From: Camellia lanceoleosa | Taxonomy: Eukaryota; Streptophyta; Magnoliopsida; Ericales; Theaceae | Direction: 5' to 3' | Assembly (NCBI GenBank): GCA_025200525.1 | Contig: CM045763.1 | Span: 66,599,018-66,663,017 of the forward strand | DNA length: 64,000 bases | Part shown: positions 37,412 to 50,104 of the stretch, in pieces | Position numbering within the stretch: position 1 is the first letter of the stretch | Layout: each line of letters starts with the position of its first letter | Notes under the pieces: model-generated | Databases searched by the model: none | What the model saw: the letters and a program-made list of their open reading frames with translations, nothing else | What the model was told of the DNA's origin: nothing | Translations under genes and position numbers: made by a program

Positions 37412-37790
37412 TGTAGACACCCCATTTTTGACCGTCCTCAAGACTTGGACGTCACTGCTTGAACACTCAGTGATTACCCATGTTTGTGTTTGTTTGGAGT
37501 TCCCGGAGTCCTCGGCTACGTGCCTTGCCTCAAGACCTCCGAACTTGACTGTTTTGTGTTTGGTTTTGCACCAAACACTTGTGCTTTGCCTTGGAGGGGC
37601 AGGGAATGCCTTTTGAGGCATACCCACACACCACCGGCAGTGGCTAGAGGCCACCGGCTGGTTGATGTTTCCATCGGCACTATATTGTGCCGGTCGGCAC
37701 TCTTTTTGGCAAAATGACCATTTTGCCCTGCCGACCACTTTACAGCTGTTTTTGGAGATATTTTCAGACAGCTTTCTGGCTTTTGTTTCC

Positions 37791-37860
37791 CCTCCATACA
37801 CGTGTATGGAGGGATGAGCCCTTTGATGCCTTAACTTGTAAGTTTTGGCTTGCCTATAAG
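37791..37860 (+). promoter_or_regulatory. LTR core promoter: CACGTG palindrome and TATA box
   Basis: A perfect palindrome with core CTCCATACACGTGTATGGAG lies 43 bp upstream of TATAAG (37855-37860). The palindrome contains a G-box. The same arrangement is present, split by an insertion, in the 5' LTR of element C. Confidence 0.55.
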
Positions 37861-38363
37861 AGGACCACTCCTCTTCTTAGCTTAGGGTTACAAAATTTTA
37901 GACATTTTAGGCAGACCAAGCTCTGGTTTTTAGGGTTAGGATAGATACACATCCTATCTCTCTTCTTCCCTCTTGTTTTGTACACTAGGTGTTTGTGTCA
38001 TACTTTTGCTCACCAACACCTAGTGTTTCACCTTCCTCTTGGAACTGAGGTGCTAAGGGCTTGTTCTTGGTGTTCTTGGCTGGTTTGAAGCTTAAAGAGG
38101 CATTAAGGTCACCATTGTTGGAGTTGATCATCAAGGGTAAGAAACTACCCCTTTTTCCCCCATTCTTGCATTCCATTTTTTCATAGCTTAAAACAGTTTT
38201 TGTGCTTAGTCTATAACACATAAAAGTTCTATTTTTTAAGCCTCTTTATTGTTTATTAAGAGTGTTTTGTGGTTTGAGCAAGTTTGACCACCCTTAGGCC
38301 TTGAAAAGGCCACTTTTTGTGCCATTTTGTGAGAGATCCGAGACTTTGGTGTTAGGATATCTT

Positions 38364-38395
38364 CACCACTGAAATCTTGAGGGATTTCAGTGGTG
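38364..38395. repeat. Perfect 13 bp hairpin in solo LTR
   Basis: CACCACTGAAATC is followed by a 6 nt loop TTGAGG and the exact complement. The stem is conserved with 28928-28959 while the loop differs. Confidence 0.8.
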
Positions 38396-41139
38396 GAGAT
38401 GATACCTTGAAGTCCCAAGAAGGAGAGGGCCACCCCCTCTCCTTGATGTCCTTGAAAAGGGCAAGATTTGGTCTCTTGAGGGAGCTAGTGTTTGGTTGTT
38501 TGTTAAGCATCTCTTGGCTGCATTTTATGTTTATTATGCCCTAATATGACATTGCTAAGTGTTGGTTTTAGTACTCCTTGCATGCTTTGCATGGTTGCTT
38601 TGTAATGCCTCTTTGGTCCCTTAACATGCCTAGGTTGTTAGCCCTAATTTGAGCATGCTTTAGGCTTAGGTTTGTGAATGTTTTATGCTTATTTTGCCAT
38701 GTTTTAGCTCTGTCCATAGTCATTTGGGTTGATCTTGGCATGCATTATGTAGCTCCTTTGCATTTGGCTTCTTGGCCTTAAGAGCATGAGTGTGTAGCAT
38801 GCCTTGCTTGCTTCATTTTTGATGGTTTGGAACCATTTTGCATGCTATTTCAGTCCTTCATACATGTTTGTTTGATTGCTTAGCATGCCTCTTTAATGCT
38901 TTAAGAGTATGTGTTAAATGCTCCATGTTTTGGCTTTAATGCATGCCTTTGGATTCATGTCATCTAGATGCCATCTAGGTGGTCCTTTAGGCTTAGTTTT
39001 ATGTGTTAAAACTCTATTTTTAAGTGTTTAAGTATTGCCATGTGTGGTTGTGCTAAGTGTGGTTCAAAGCCTCATTGATTTGCTTTGAACCTTAGACCAT
39101 TTGCATGCTTTGTTTGGCTTGTTTTGTTGCATGATTTGGCATCATGTTTTGCATGATTTTCAGAGCTTTACAATGTGTGTTTATTGTCCTTGTTTGGTAT
39201 CTCCAAGTGTGCTTGGGGGTTGCCATGTTTATGCCTTGGGTTTGGACCATAACACTTACATGTGTGTGTGTGTGTGTTTAGTCTCCATTTCTAGGCACTT
39301 TGGCCACTGATTTTAGGCCAATTAGGAGTAGTCTAATTCATGTTTTAGTCCACTCCATTGTTTGGTTTATATGCCTCTTTGCTTAGGTTGTATGCCTAAC
39401 ATGTTTAGCTTGCTCGCATTGTTCATGTCGCATGCTAGATAACATGCTGAGAGTTGCATTGCATAAGCATGCATGCTTGGCCTCTTGAGATCAAAATAAT
39501 AGAGGTTTGGCACCCTTTCATGTTTACTTGGTTTGCATGCATTTGAAAGTGAAGTTGCATCCTTGGTTCCTTGGCCCATCATGCATGGAAATGCGCGATT
39601 GGTGGTCCGAGAATCGAGGCACATGCCCCTTTGAGTCACTAACATGATAAGGGATGTGTTTGGTGCATAAATGGCTTGAATTATATTGCCATGCATGTTG
39701 TTGTCCTCTCTTGAGTTTGTGAGTGCGGAGTTTTTTGAGCATTTTGTGCCAAGCCTTTGTTAGCGCCGGGCGAAATATTGGCAGCAGATGGTGTCCTACC
39801 CCAGCCGGTGGTGACCCCCAGTGCCCTGAGAGGCACTCTTGGGACTTTGGTAATTTTCTGAGGAGGAGAGCAGAGGAAACAGAGGCAATTCGTGCGTGGC
39901 AGTACGGTTCCGAGCCAGTCCCGAGCGCGTGCTGCATTGGGCCCTCATCCCGAGGCGATTTACTGTTTAATTAGATTAATTATTTTATTTAATTAATTTA
40001 GTTGATTTGTAATAATTAATTAGCTTGCGTAGTTAATTAGTTATTCGGTTTTGTATATTCTTTTGGTCCCTCTAAGTGAGGGTAAAATTGTAATAAGTGT
40101 GTGTGAGTGGGTGTATGTCTTCCAAACCCCCATTTCTTTCTCCCTTTTATTTACCTGCTTATGATGGTAGATTAGGGCACGTTTAATTTTAGCATACCCT
40201 TATGCTATGCATGCGTGCATCCATGCATTTGTTGACATGCATCAGGCTCGGTACATCATACAAACCGCATTGTATTTTCAATTCCAAATTGAATACGTGC
40301 ATCGAATAAAGTGCATTTCACATGCCATGCTTAGGGTGGCCGAGCCTGTCTAGATTACATCCCTATATGCGATGCATTAGCCACTTAACATGAACTAGGT
40401 CATGCATGTTTGCTAACTAGTTTCTTGTTTTGGCGCGGAGTACGATGTAAGTATTTTACGCTTTAGCATACCACATGCGTGTGAATGTTGCCATGACAGT
40501 ATGCTTACCATGCTGCTAAGTGCTTATGTGAGATAAACTGTTTGAATGCCTGTGGGTGGAGGTTGGGTTGCTTGAGTTAGAAATACTCATTGAAATCCGT
40601 GTTTTAGCCTACTTGCGAGTAGCAAATTCCGAAGCATTTTTCAAAACGAACGGATATGCGATGTTTATTTCCAAATTAGGCAATCTAGTCTATACTTGTT
40701 TGCTGCGCGCATAACATAGTAATTCTAGGCTAACAATTGGAATAAGAACACATGATATTTTCAAAATCGGATATCACGGTTAGTAGAGGCCGGTCTTCGG
40801 ACCGGGCGAAAGGGGGTGCTCATAGCTGACCTTCCCCGATCGTACCCAAGCTCCCGAGCCAAGACCACTTTGGTGATGACGGACATGTGGCCTTAAGATC
40901 GAGTCGTGGTTTCCTAAATTTCCCATTTTAAAATATTTAGGTGGCGACTCTGTAATCTGGCAAAGCAGTCCATGTTTGGCACTTCTTTTCAAAATCTGTT
41001 TTTCTTCAAAACGATTTGCCAGAGTTGGACTCTTTGGTTCAGATTTAGAACCGTGACAAATTGAGTCCTTTGAACTGTAGTGAACCCGATATAAACGGAA
41101 CGGGACCTAACCCTCCCGGGGTGTTCGGGGACGTCTACA

Positions 41140-42669
41140 AATATCCAGAAGGATACAGACATCCCGACAGGGCCGGATCCGCCCTCGATTCTACCTCAAC
41201 TATCCAAGGCACCTACACCTGTCAATCAACCGGACTCTCCCTTTGAGTTCGAGGTGGACCATACAGTGTTGGAGTTGAACAAGCTTGAAAAGTTGTTCAA
41301 GAAATCCCAAGGGGTAAAGTCCATTCCAGACATTGAGGATGGGTATACCGACGCGGCTATAACGCTGCCAAATCGGTTCAAGATGTCACAAATCGACCGC
41401 TTTGACGGGTTTGGGGATCCCAAGGTGCATCTACGTTTGTTTTCAGACATACTAAGGCCGATGGGCCTTACCAAACTATAGAAGCTTTCATTATTTGGCC
41501 GAACCCTGTTGGGTATGGTGGCCATCTGGTACGCAAAATTGGAAGATGATGTCAAACGGAACTAGGATGAGATGGTCGAGGTTTTTGTTGCTTAGTACTC
41601 CTATAACACGCAAATCGAGATTACAACCCGTGATCTCGAGACAACAAGGCAGGAGCCTAAGGAGAGTTTCTCTGAATTCGTAACCCGGTGGAGGGCCAAG
41701 GCCTCAATGATGACCATAAGGCCGACGGATAAGGATCAAATACGGATGGTTGTGTGCAACCTCCAACCCAAGCTTATGCAGAAAATGATTATGCTCCCCT
41801 TCCCTACCTTTTCAGATCTGCATGAGATGGGAGTACAGATCGAGGATGCCTTGAAGCAGGGCTTGATTGACAATGACAAAGAGTAACCCAGGAGAACCTT
41901 TAACCGAAACAACAATGCAGGCACAAGCAGTGCTGCAACTGTTAGAGCTTCAGAAGTAAGCATGGTCACCACCACCCCTCGAAGAACCTTGGTAGCTACA
42001 CCATTCTCCGGTGCATCAGGGAGTAACACACAAACAACTAAATTCCAACCTCGAGGCCAAAGAACCTTTACTCCATTATATATGCCCTTGTCCAAAGCTC
42101 TGGGGATATTAATCAGGAAAGGGCACTTGAAGCCCCTGGAGCCACGGCCATTACCAAATCCACTACCTCCCTCTCATAACCTAGCGAAGTATTGCGCCTT
42201 TCACCAATAACATGGTCATGATACCGACCATTGTTTTAGATTGCGTCACGAGATTCAGGATCTCGTTGACAACAGGGTGATTGTGCCTCAAGAAAAACCC
42301 AACGTCACAACCAACCCTCTCTCACCACACAACCAAGCTCCACCTCCCAAACGAATCAACTTTATCCAGACTGGGGTCATGTCATACGACCCCAGCATAT
42401 ATATCACCCCGTCCCACCTACCCAAGCCGGAGGTGTTCCTTCCTAACAGCACTGACTTGTGCCTGTTGGACATCTCCCGAACCCAACCCAAACCAATGGT
42501 GGTGGCTGTCGAAGACAGAATAGGGATGATTTCGGAAGAAAGTGGTACAGTGGATTCAGGGATTGAGGAATTGGGGAGCTTTGCTGAGGAGGTGTACAAT
42601 CCAAGTGACTACAGTGCATCAGCAGGTCAGATTAGGCTTCACATGTTCATAGACAGGCTGTCCTATTAG
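41140..42669 (+). pseudogene. gag: Element C gag, capsid and zinc-knuckle-like region
   Basis: The main frame reads FEFEVDHTVLELNKLEKL, RFDGFGDPKVHLRLFSDIL (Tat-type capsid), ESFSEFVTRWRAKASMM, then YCAFHQ-HGHDTDHC, the atypical zinc-knuckle of Tat Gag. In-frame stops are at 41479-41481, 41563-41565, 41593-41595 (TAG), 41884-41886 and 42208-42210 (TAA). The Pro-rich C-terminal part 42241-42669 stays open. Gag is the structural protein of the virus-like particle. This copy is not functional. Confidence 0.85.
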
Positions 42670-42671
42670 CC

Positions 42672-43724
42672 ATGGACAAGGCCAAGCTCTCAATAGACAC
42701 CACGCCTGAACAGCTGGTGGGATTGGTCTTTCCGGGAGGAGGTTCCTCGACGTTGACCTTTTCTGACAAGGAACTACCGCCTGAGGGCGCAAATCATAAT
42801 AAACCGCTCTACATCTCTGTGGAATGTAGAAGCAAATGGATACTGGTAGTTCTTGTTGACACGGGATCCGCTATTAATGTGTGCCCGTCGAGGACGACAT
42901 ATGCAATCGGGTTAAAGCTCGCGGACTTCGTGCCAACTACCCAAGTGATTCGGGCGTATGATAACACAAGCAGAGAGGTGATGGGGACTGTCAAAATTCA
43001 GACTCAGGTTAGTCCGGAATAACACGAGATTGACTTTCATGTCCTGGATGTTCCTGCAACCTTCAATCTACTTTTAGGGCGGCCGTGGCTGCACCAGGTA
43101 AAGGCAGTCTCTTCCATCTTGCACCAGATGTTGAAATACCCCCACGGGAAGGGGGTGGCTATCGTTTTCGAGAATTCGTCAATCTATCCGCCACCAGAAG
43201 TGTCTACACCAGTTTTGGAAATCGAGCACGGCACGGAGGATGTGTTCTTATCGGGGTATACTCTGGCTGAGGCTCGAGTCGTGCAAAACATCTTGGCTAT
43301 TAATGATGGGGTGTATGTCAGCGCACAATCAATATACCTCATGAACAAGCTTCAACACATCCCCGGGATGGGATTGGGAAAGAATGGCCGGAAAGGCATC
43401 GCAGTATCGGCCGAAGTGCCGCACAACCCACATACCTTTGGCTTGGGTTATCTGCCCACCAAAGAAGATTGGGTGAGGAAAGGCAAGGAGATGGCCGGGA
43501 GAGCCAGAACAAAGAAGGCGGGGAAGCCTTTTGAGTTGATGCATCGACCCATCCAGGGTACCCTAAACGGACGCTTCGTCCGGAAGGGGGAAGATTTTCT
43601 ATTTTGCAGCTTCCCAGAGCCATGGTTGAATGCGGAGAGGAAGCGCGTGCCAGGTTTAGAGATCTTCTTGACCTCTGATTTATCCGGGATGATGTTGCCA
43701 AGGCATGCCGGACCCATCAGTTAA
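42672..43724 (+). pseudogene. pol: Element C aspartic protease with G-patch domain
   Basis: The protease active-site motif VLVDTGSAINVCP lies near 42852-42890, and the flap-to-C-terminal signature FNLLLGRPWLH near 43065-43095. A TAA stop at 43020-43022 separates the two. Downstream, in the frame of 43119-43724, IPGMGLGKNGRKGI and FGLGYLP form a G-patch-like motif, a Gly-rich nucleic-acid binding module that is also found after protease in some retroviruses. The protease matures Gag-Pol. The frame ends at 43722-43724. Confidence 0.8.
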
Positions 43725-44070
43725 GGTTGAGCAGTGTAAAAATGTGGATTCCGAGAGCGCTGAAATTGAAATGGGAGTAGCGCTGGCTTGTTTACTTTCA
43801 GATCCTCCAATCGTACAGAAGTGCTTGGGGGATAACTTCTTGGTGTCCATAATTGGGAATGAAACGGCTGCGAGCCCACCGTCAAACATTTTGGATGCAC
43901 CCATCGTATCCTCTCTCATCTAGCAGTACGATAAGGGATTTTTATCAAGCAGCACCGGGTCAGGTAGTGAGCCGGAATCTGATTCCACCGAGTCTTTAGA
44001 GTCGGAATTAGGTTCCAGTTCGACTGAGTCTGAGTCCGGTATTCCTAGGGGTGATAACCCGGATGCCACA
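43725..44070 (+). pseudogene. Element C acidic linker before RT
   Basis: A Ser/Glu-rich segment (SGSEPESDSTESLESELGSS) follows the G-patch region, with a TAG at 43921-43923. Insertion of element B at 44071 cuts it. On the far side the polyprotein resumes with EESDDLDVLNVNGMD near 53890. Confidence 0.55.
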
Positions 44071-46591
44071 TGTCACGACCCAAACCCGCCCCTATGGGTT
44101 TAGTACCGTAACCGGCCAGTAATCCGAGATTACCGAAGGCCTGCTTAACAGTAAGACAGTAATATAGAGTACAGGGGCATAGCGGAAGCCAAAACAATAA
44201 ATAACAATGTCCAATGAGCTGTGACAGTGTGTATGCAAAAAGACTTTTCATACATATATATATATGTACACAGTACAAAACAGTATGCACAATATCTACA
44301 ATCATTCAGAACAGGGACCAAATCCCTATAAAACAGTACAGTACAGTGCTATGTCTATACAGTTATACAAAACAGATACAGACACAGACGGGGGAAATTA
44401 AAACACCCCTAAGCCATAGCTTGACAGGCTTGGAACCTTGCAGTGAGGCACAGTAGTTGGCTTGACAAAACTGGAGTTTACCCTGATGCTTCTAGCAAGG
44501 TTCCGGTGCCTGTACACCTACATATATATATGAGCAGTGAGCTAAAGTTCAGTGAATAACATAATGCGTAAAGAGGTTTAGAATGAATGTCCTTCAGTAT
44601 GGAAAACAGTCGTTTCAATCAGTATATCAGTTGTTCAAGATAAGAACAAATATATGTGCTACATCCATTAGCATAGCGACAAGAAAAGTGATGGGTCTAA
44701 AAACGAACAAAGACAAAGAATCTTGAAAGACCGAACAGTCAATGATGGCCATCAATCAGTAAACAGTAGTGGTTCCAACAAGGGAACCGAGAGAGATCTC
44801 TGTAACAGTAACAGTAAACAGTAGTTGCTAAGGATGCCACAATACAGTTCAGAATATAGGACATACATTCATTTGATTAACAGTACCAGTTTAGAAAACA
44901 ATTCAGTTAAACAGTCAGAAATATTCACAGTTGAACATATCTTTACACAATTGTTACTCACAGAGTTTTGGGATACAATTAGGCTAGAGCGTGTCTCCAG
45001 TCGCCAACCCTACACAATTTACAGAACGAACACACACTAAGCTACATAGTTGGGAAAGATAATAACTTAATCCCTAATTGCCTCGGTGTGTTCTACATCT
45101 ATATCCTCATTAAGATGCCTTAAACTAGGCCTAAGAATTCCTAGGATGAAATGAGAATGCAAAGATGCACTTTAAAGCATTTTTCAGAATTTTCAGAGAA
45201 CAGGTGTCTCGCTCGAGCGTGGCTTTCTACACTTGAGCAAACATGCAGACAAAGGAGCTCCGTTCGAGCGTGACTTCCGTCGCTCGAGCGGACTGTAAGC
45301 TACAGTGAAAATACTGGATGTTCAAAATTCACGCTCGACGAGCGCTCGACCCTCGCTCGAGCCTTAGACACAAGTCCTCGCTCGAGTGTGGATTCTCTCG
45401 CTCGAGCGGACTGTAAGCTCATGCAAAGTACTGGTTGCACGCACTTCACGCTCGAGCGTCACTTTACTCGCTCGAGCGGGAGGCATGATCACAGAGTGTA
45501 CGCTCGAGCGTGGACTTCCTCGCTCGAGCGTGGGTCCAAAATCTGGAAATTCCAGATTTGAACCTCAAGCTCAAAACCAAGTTTAAATGTACTAAATTCG
45601 ATCCTCTTGGGCTAAATTTCTAGAAAACATTCATAAACACATAGAATAACATGTTTCAAACCTCAATTTGTAAAATCAAAGCCCAAGGGTAGTTTAATCA
45701 AACTCAATTTCAAACCAATTTTCATGAACAAGATGAACATGGAACATGCATGGATTTAAACCAATTTAAAGCTTTAAAATACAAGCTCAAATGAGCTAAC
45801 TCTTACAAAAACATGATGAATTCATGATCTATTCTCAAAACACGGACATGCATGTGAGGAATTATGAACTACAACCTTAAAACTTCAATATATATACATG
45901 CATGCAACAATTAAGCTTCAACACAACAATTTGGGCCATAAATTGGCCCTAGTCTACAACTTTGCTCTAAACCATGCAAGAATCAATTTAAACACAAGAA
46001 TGAGAAGATGAATTTTTACCTTAAGCCTTGAATTATAGGCAAGGAAACTTAATTTTGCAATTCACTCCTTAATTCCTTTAATCTTCAAGCCAAATTGAGA
46101 TGAAATCACACTCTCTTTTATCTCACTCTCTCTAGTCGGCTATCACAAGGAAAAAAGGGCTGATGAAATGTTTTGTAATGCACAAGAATGAGTCTTCAAA
46201 GTGTTAAGTAAGTGGCCCACTAGTGGTGGCAAAATGGTGAATAAAGCAACTTGTGGAATTAACCTATTTTAATCTAATTTAATCGTACTAAATCACATTT
46301 CAGGTAAATATGTCATAATATCACATAAATTATGATTAACACAGAACATCAATCAGTTTCGAATTCGGCCGCCGATAAGGCCTTCAGTTTGCAATTTAAA
46401 CGTAAATACACAAACAGATAATCAAACAGGCAACAGATAGATATACAATTAAACAGATATACTCGGTCAATTCAGTTTCATATTTCAGTTAGTCTGTTCA
46501 GTATTTCAATCAGTTCAATTACCCATCATAATCAGTCTCAGTTTAACAAAGGATCAAGAATTAATCGAAGCGTGATAGTGAGGTTGTTATA
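44071..46591 (-). repeat. Element B 3' LTR
   Basis: About 2,520 bp, closely matching 51326-53841 along its length. Its outer border on minus is mutated (TATAACAACC for TGTAACAACC). The CGCTCGAGCG array is at 45210-45530. Confidence 0.9.
45210..45530. repeat. Phased array of CGCTCGAGCG palindromes
   Basis: Intact or one-mismatch copies start at 45210 (partner 45230), 45261/45281, 45379/45399, 45449/45469 and 45501/45521. In each pair the distance is exactly 20 bp. Matching arrays lie at 14818-15085, 22684-22968, 31488-31547 and 52465-52790. Confidence 0.9.
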
Positions 46592-46592
46592 G

Positions 46593-46603
46593 TCTTCCCT
46601 CCT
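46593..46603 (-). other. Element B polypurine tract
   Basis: On minus AAGGAGGGAAG directly precedes the 3' LTR. Confidence 0.7.
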
Positions 46604-46613
46604 TAAAAAGAGT

Positions 46614-47093
46614 TTAGTCCTCTAAACTCGAGTTACCTTCGTTCTGGAAGAAAACAGAATTCAGTAGAAACAGTTCAGGATATCTCTTGGCCATGTCATC
46701 TTCCCTTTCCCAAGTGGCATACACGCCACCATGGTTTTGCCAGTCAACTTTCACTAACGGGATCTCTTTATTTCTCAACTTCTTGATCCGTTTGTTTACA
46801 ATCTGTATAGGCCGTTTTTCATAAGTGTAGTCATCACTTAGCACTACACAGGTCGGCTCTATCACATGGAAAGGATCCCGGAGGTAGTCCCTCAACATAG
46901 AAATGTGGAAGACGTTATGCATATGCTTCATTTCAAGAGGAAGCGCAACTTGATACGCCACCAGATTAATTTTCTCAGTAATCTCATATGGTCTGACATA
47001 TCTCGGCGTTAGCTTGCCTTTGACCCCAAAACGAGTCTGGCCTTTCATTAGTGTCACTTTCACAAAAACGTGATCACCTACTTCGTACTCTCA
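46614..47093 (-). pseudogene. pol: Element B integrase C-terminus with chromodomain
   Basis: The frame 46614-47063 has the integrase C-terminal module (FGVKGKLTPRYVRPYEI, HNVFHISMLRDYL) and then a chromodomain-like segment, YEKRPIQIVNKRIKKLRNKE to ATWEREDDMAKRYPELF. Chromodomains of chromoviruses direct integration to heterochromatin. Length and sequence fit the Tekay (Del) clade. A stop between 47063 and 47151 separates it from the integrase core. Confidence 0.88.
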
Positions 47094-47150
47094 GTCTCGT
47101 CTTCTGACACCCGTATAACTTTTCTGTCGGCTTTGTGCGGTTTTCAGTCT

Positions 47151-47858
47151 CTATTGTATCAGTTTTACTCTCTCAATCGTTTCATATACAATCTTGGGCC
47201 CAAGCAACGGCCCATCTCCAACTTCTGCCCAGCAAATCGGAGATCTACATTTTCTGCCATATAATGCCTCGAAAGGCGCCATACTAATACTTGAGTGATA
47301 ACTATTATTGTAGGCGAACTCAGCTAAGGGCAAATGGCTTTCCCAGTTTCCCTGAAAGTCAAGGACGCACATTCTCAATAAATCCTCTAGAGTTTGGATG
47401 GTCCTTTCTGACTGGCCATCTGTCTGAGAATGATAGGCACTACTTAGTCTCAGTTCAGTACCCAATGCAGTCTGTAAGCTTTGCCAAAATATCGATGTAA
47501 ACTTCGAATCCCTATTAGAAACAATGGACACAGGCACTCTATGCAGTTTAACAATTTCATCAATATAGAGTATAGCCAATTTGTCCACATTATAAATTGT
47601 TTTAACAGGTAGGAAGTGAGCAGATTTAGTCAGTCTATCAACAATAACCCAAATTGAGTCCATACCTTTATTGGAGCGAGGTAAACCGACAATAAAATCC
47701 ATGGTGATATGTTTCCATTTCCACTCCAGTATCGGTAAGGGCTGCAATAAGCCTGCGGGTCGTTGATGTTTGGCTTTGACTTGTTGGCAATGAAGACATT
47801 GTGATACAAAATCAGCAATTTCTTTCTTCATTCCCGGCCACCAGAAATTCAGTTTCAA
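47151..47858 (-). pseudogene. pol: Element B integrase core
   Basis: A 236-codon open segment covers the second half of the zinc-binding motif (CLHCQQVKAKHQRPAGLLQP) and the DDE core: TMDFIVGLPRS (first Asp), SIVSNRDSKFTS (second Asp) and TDGQSERTIQTLEDLLR (Glu). All three catalytic residues are present. It inserts the element cDNA into the chromosome. The upstream part with the HH of the zinc motif is broken between 47859 and 48005. Confidence 0.92.
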
Positions 47859-48005
47859 ATCTTAGTACATTTTCGTATTCCCCAGATGAATAAAAAATTT
47901 TGAATTGTGGCCCTCTTGCAGAACTCTTCTTTTCAATTCAGAATCATTCGGTACACACAGTCTTTCTTGAAATCTCAGTACATTATTTTCAAATTTTAAA
48001 CCTGG

Positions 48006-48620
48006 TCACGGTTTAGATTCCCTTTCTTTGATGATCTTCTTCAAGAAGTCATCCTGTTGCTGTTTTTCCTTAATTTCTTCAAGCAGTGCTGGTTGAGCAG
48101 AAATAGTAGCTAAGGCTCCACCTTGTTCTCGTAAAACAATTTCAATTTCAGATTTTTCAAGGTCACAAAGCAATTCTTTTTGCCCGGTAAGCAAACAGGC
48201 TAAGTTCCCAATCGATTTCCGACTTAATGCATCAGCAACGGTGTTGGCTTTTCCCGGATGGTACAGAATTTGTAGGTCATAGTCTTTAATCAGTTCTAGC
48301 CATCTCCGCTGTCTCATGTTCAGTTCTTCCTGTGTGAAGAAATATTTGAAACTCTTGTGGTCGGTATATACTTCACATGTCGCCCCATAAAGATAGTGAC
48401 GCCAGATTTTTAAGGCAAATACCATTGCAGCGAGTTCCAAGTCATGGGTTGGGTAGTTCTTTTCATGCGGTCTTAGTTGTTGGGAAGCATAGGCAATAAC
48501 TCTCCCATTTTGCATTAAAACACATCCCAAACCCTTATGAGAAACATCACTAAAAATGGTAAATCCATCCATACCTGAAGGTAGGGTAAGAATCGGTGCA
48601 GTCACAGGTCGAGTCTTCAA
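48006..48620 (-). pseudogene. pol: Element B RNase H and linker
   Basis: The segment begins [20 protein letters not shown], then [33 protein letters not shown] and [13 protein letters not shown], the usual RNase H signature of Ty3/gypsy elements. RNase H removes RNA from the RNA-DNA hybrid. The open frame continues into a charged linker before integrase. Stops lie on both sides. Confidence 0.92.
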
Positions 48621-50093
48621 CTCTTGGAAAGCTGATTTCCTTTGGTCAGTTCAGTCAAATGATATTCCCTTTTGAGTCAATTATGTCAACGGTAAGGCAA
48701 TTTTGGAGAAATCTTTGACAAATCCTCTATAGTATCCAGCTAATCCCAAAAAGCTTCGGACTTCTGTCACATTTGTTGGTCTAGGCCAGTTTACTACTGC
48801 TTCAATTTTCTATGGATCAACTGAAATTCCATCTTTGCTAACAACATGCCCCAAAAACATAACATGATCAAGCCAAAATTCACATTTAGACAGTTTAGCA
48901 AAAAGTTTCTGTTCTCTTAGGGTCTATAGGGCAAGTCTCAGATGATGTTCATATTCTGCTATACTTTTGGAATAAATCAGGATGTCATATATGAATACAA
49001 CAATAAAGTCATCGAGGAATGGTTTAAAGATTTTGTTCATGAGGTCCATAAATGCAGCAAGTGCATTGGTAACTCCAAAAGGTAAAACTAAAAATTCGTA
49101 GTGTCCATACCTCATTCGAAAAGCAGTTTTATCAAGTTCTTCTGATTTAACTTTCAACTGATAATATCCAGATCTGAGATCAATCTTAGAGAAAACTTGA
49201 GCACCCTGTAACTGATCAAATAAGTCATCAATACGCAGTAATGGATATTTATTTTTCACAGTTACCTTGTTCAATTCCCGGTAGTCAATACAGAGTCTTA
49301 GTAAGCCGTCTTTCTTCTTCATAAACAAGACATGTGCGCCCCACGGTGAAGTACTAGGCCTGATGAACTTTTTGTCTAACAGTTCTTGCAGTTGCACTTT
49401 CAATTCTTTCAGTTCAGTTGGAGCCATTCTGTAAGGGACTTTCGATATAAGCTGTGTACCCGGAATCACATCAACGGTGAATTCAATCTCCCTATCAATC
49501 AAATCTCCCAGCAGATCTTCTGGAAAAACATCTTGGAATTCTTTGACTATAGGAATACTGTTCACATCAGTGTTAGCATCAGTAGGTATAGTCAACACAG
49601 AACACAAATACCCTTCACACCCCTTTCTAATTAGTTTACAGGCTTTCATGGATGAAATCAAATACGGAGGAGGTACTACTCCACTTCCGTTAAACACAAA
49701 TTCAGGTAAACCCGGTGGATGGAAAACAACTTGTTTCATTACACAGTCTATGGTAGCATGATATTTTTGTAACCAATCCATCCCCAATATTACATCAAAA
49801 TGATCTATATTCAGAGGCAGTAAATCAATATACAGATGTGCATCTCCAATAATAATTTCACAAGCAGAGTACATATATGCACAAGTCATGGATCCCCCAA
49901 CAGGTGATGATACAGCTAACAGATAATTCATGGGTTCTAGGGGTCTATTCAATTTTTGCAAAAAAACATGCGATACATATGAATGTGTAGACCCCGAATC
50001 AATCAGTACATATGCATTTTGAGTACAAATAGAGAGGATACCTGACACAACGGTCTCAGTATTCTGCACATCTCCCGGTACTAGGGCGAACAC
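48621..50093 (-). pseudogene. pol: Element B protease and reverse transcriptase
   Basis: The open frame 48924-50093 has the protease motif [13 protein letters not shown] near its start, [16 protein letters not shown], and then RT from [14 protein letters not shown] through [29 protein letters not shown] and [14 protein letters not shown] to [17 protein letters not shown]. The catalytic box reads FIYDILIYS where FIDDILIYS is expected, so one of the two paired aspartates is lost near 48987-48990. The thumb part, 48621-48923, is broken by stops. Confidence 0.92.
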
Positions 50094-50104
50094 TCGACCC
50101 TGCC

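Larger units (their letters stand above)
37412..41139 (+). mobile_element. Solo LTR of element C family inserted in element C gag
   Basis: 3,728 bp from TGTAGACACCCC to GGACGTCTACA with an exact duplication AATAT (37407-37411, 41140-41144). The Gag reading frame resumes across it. It is same-strand, so it could be mistaken for the true 5' LTR of element C; but sequence on its left is Gag, not flanking DNA. It carries the promoter palindrome (37791-37812), TATAAG (37855) and the hairpin at 38364-38395. Confidence 0.92.

Noticed and set aside
37412..41139. Reading this LTR as the 5' LTR of element C
   Set aside because: AATAT duplications flank it and Gag sequence continues on its left side, so it is a nested solo LTR; the true 5' LTR ends at 36209 next to the primer site.
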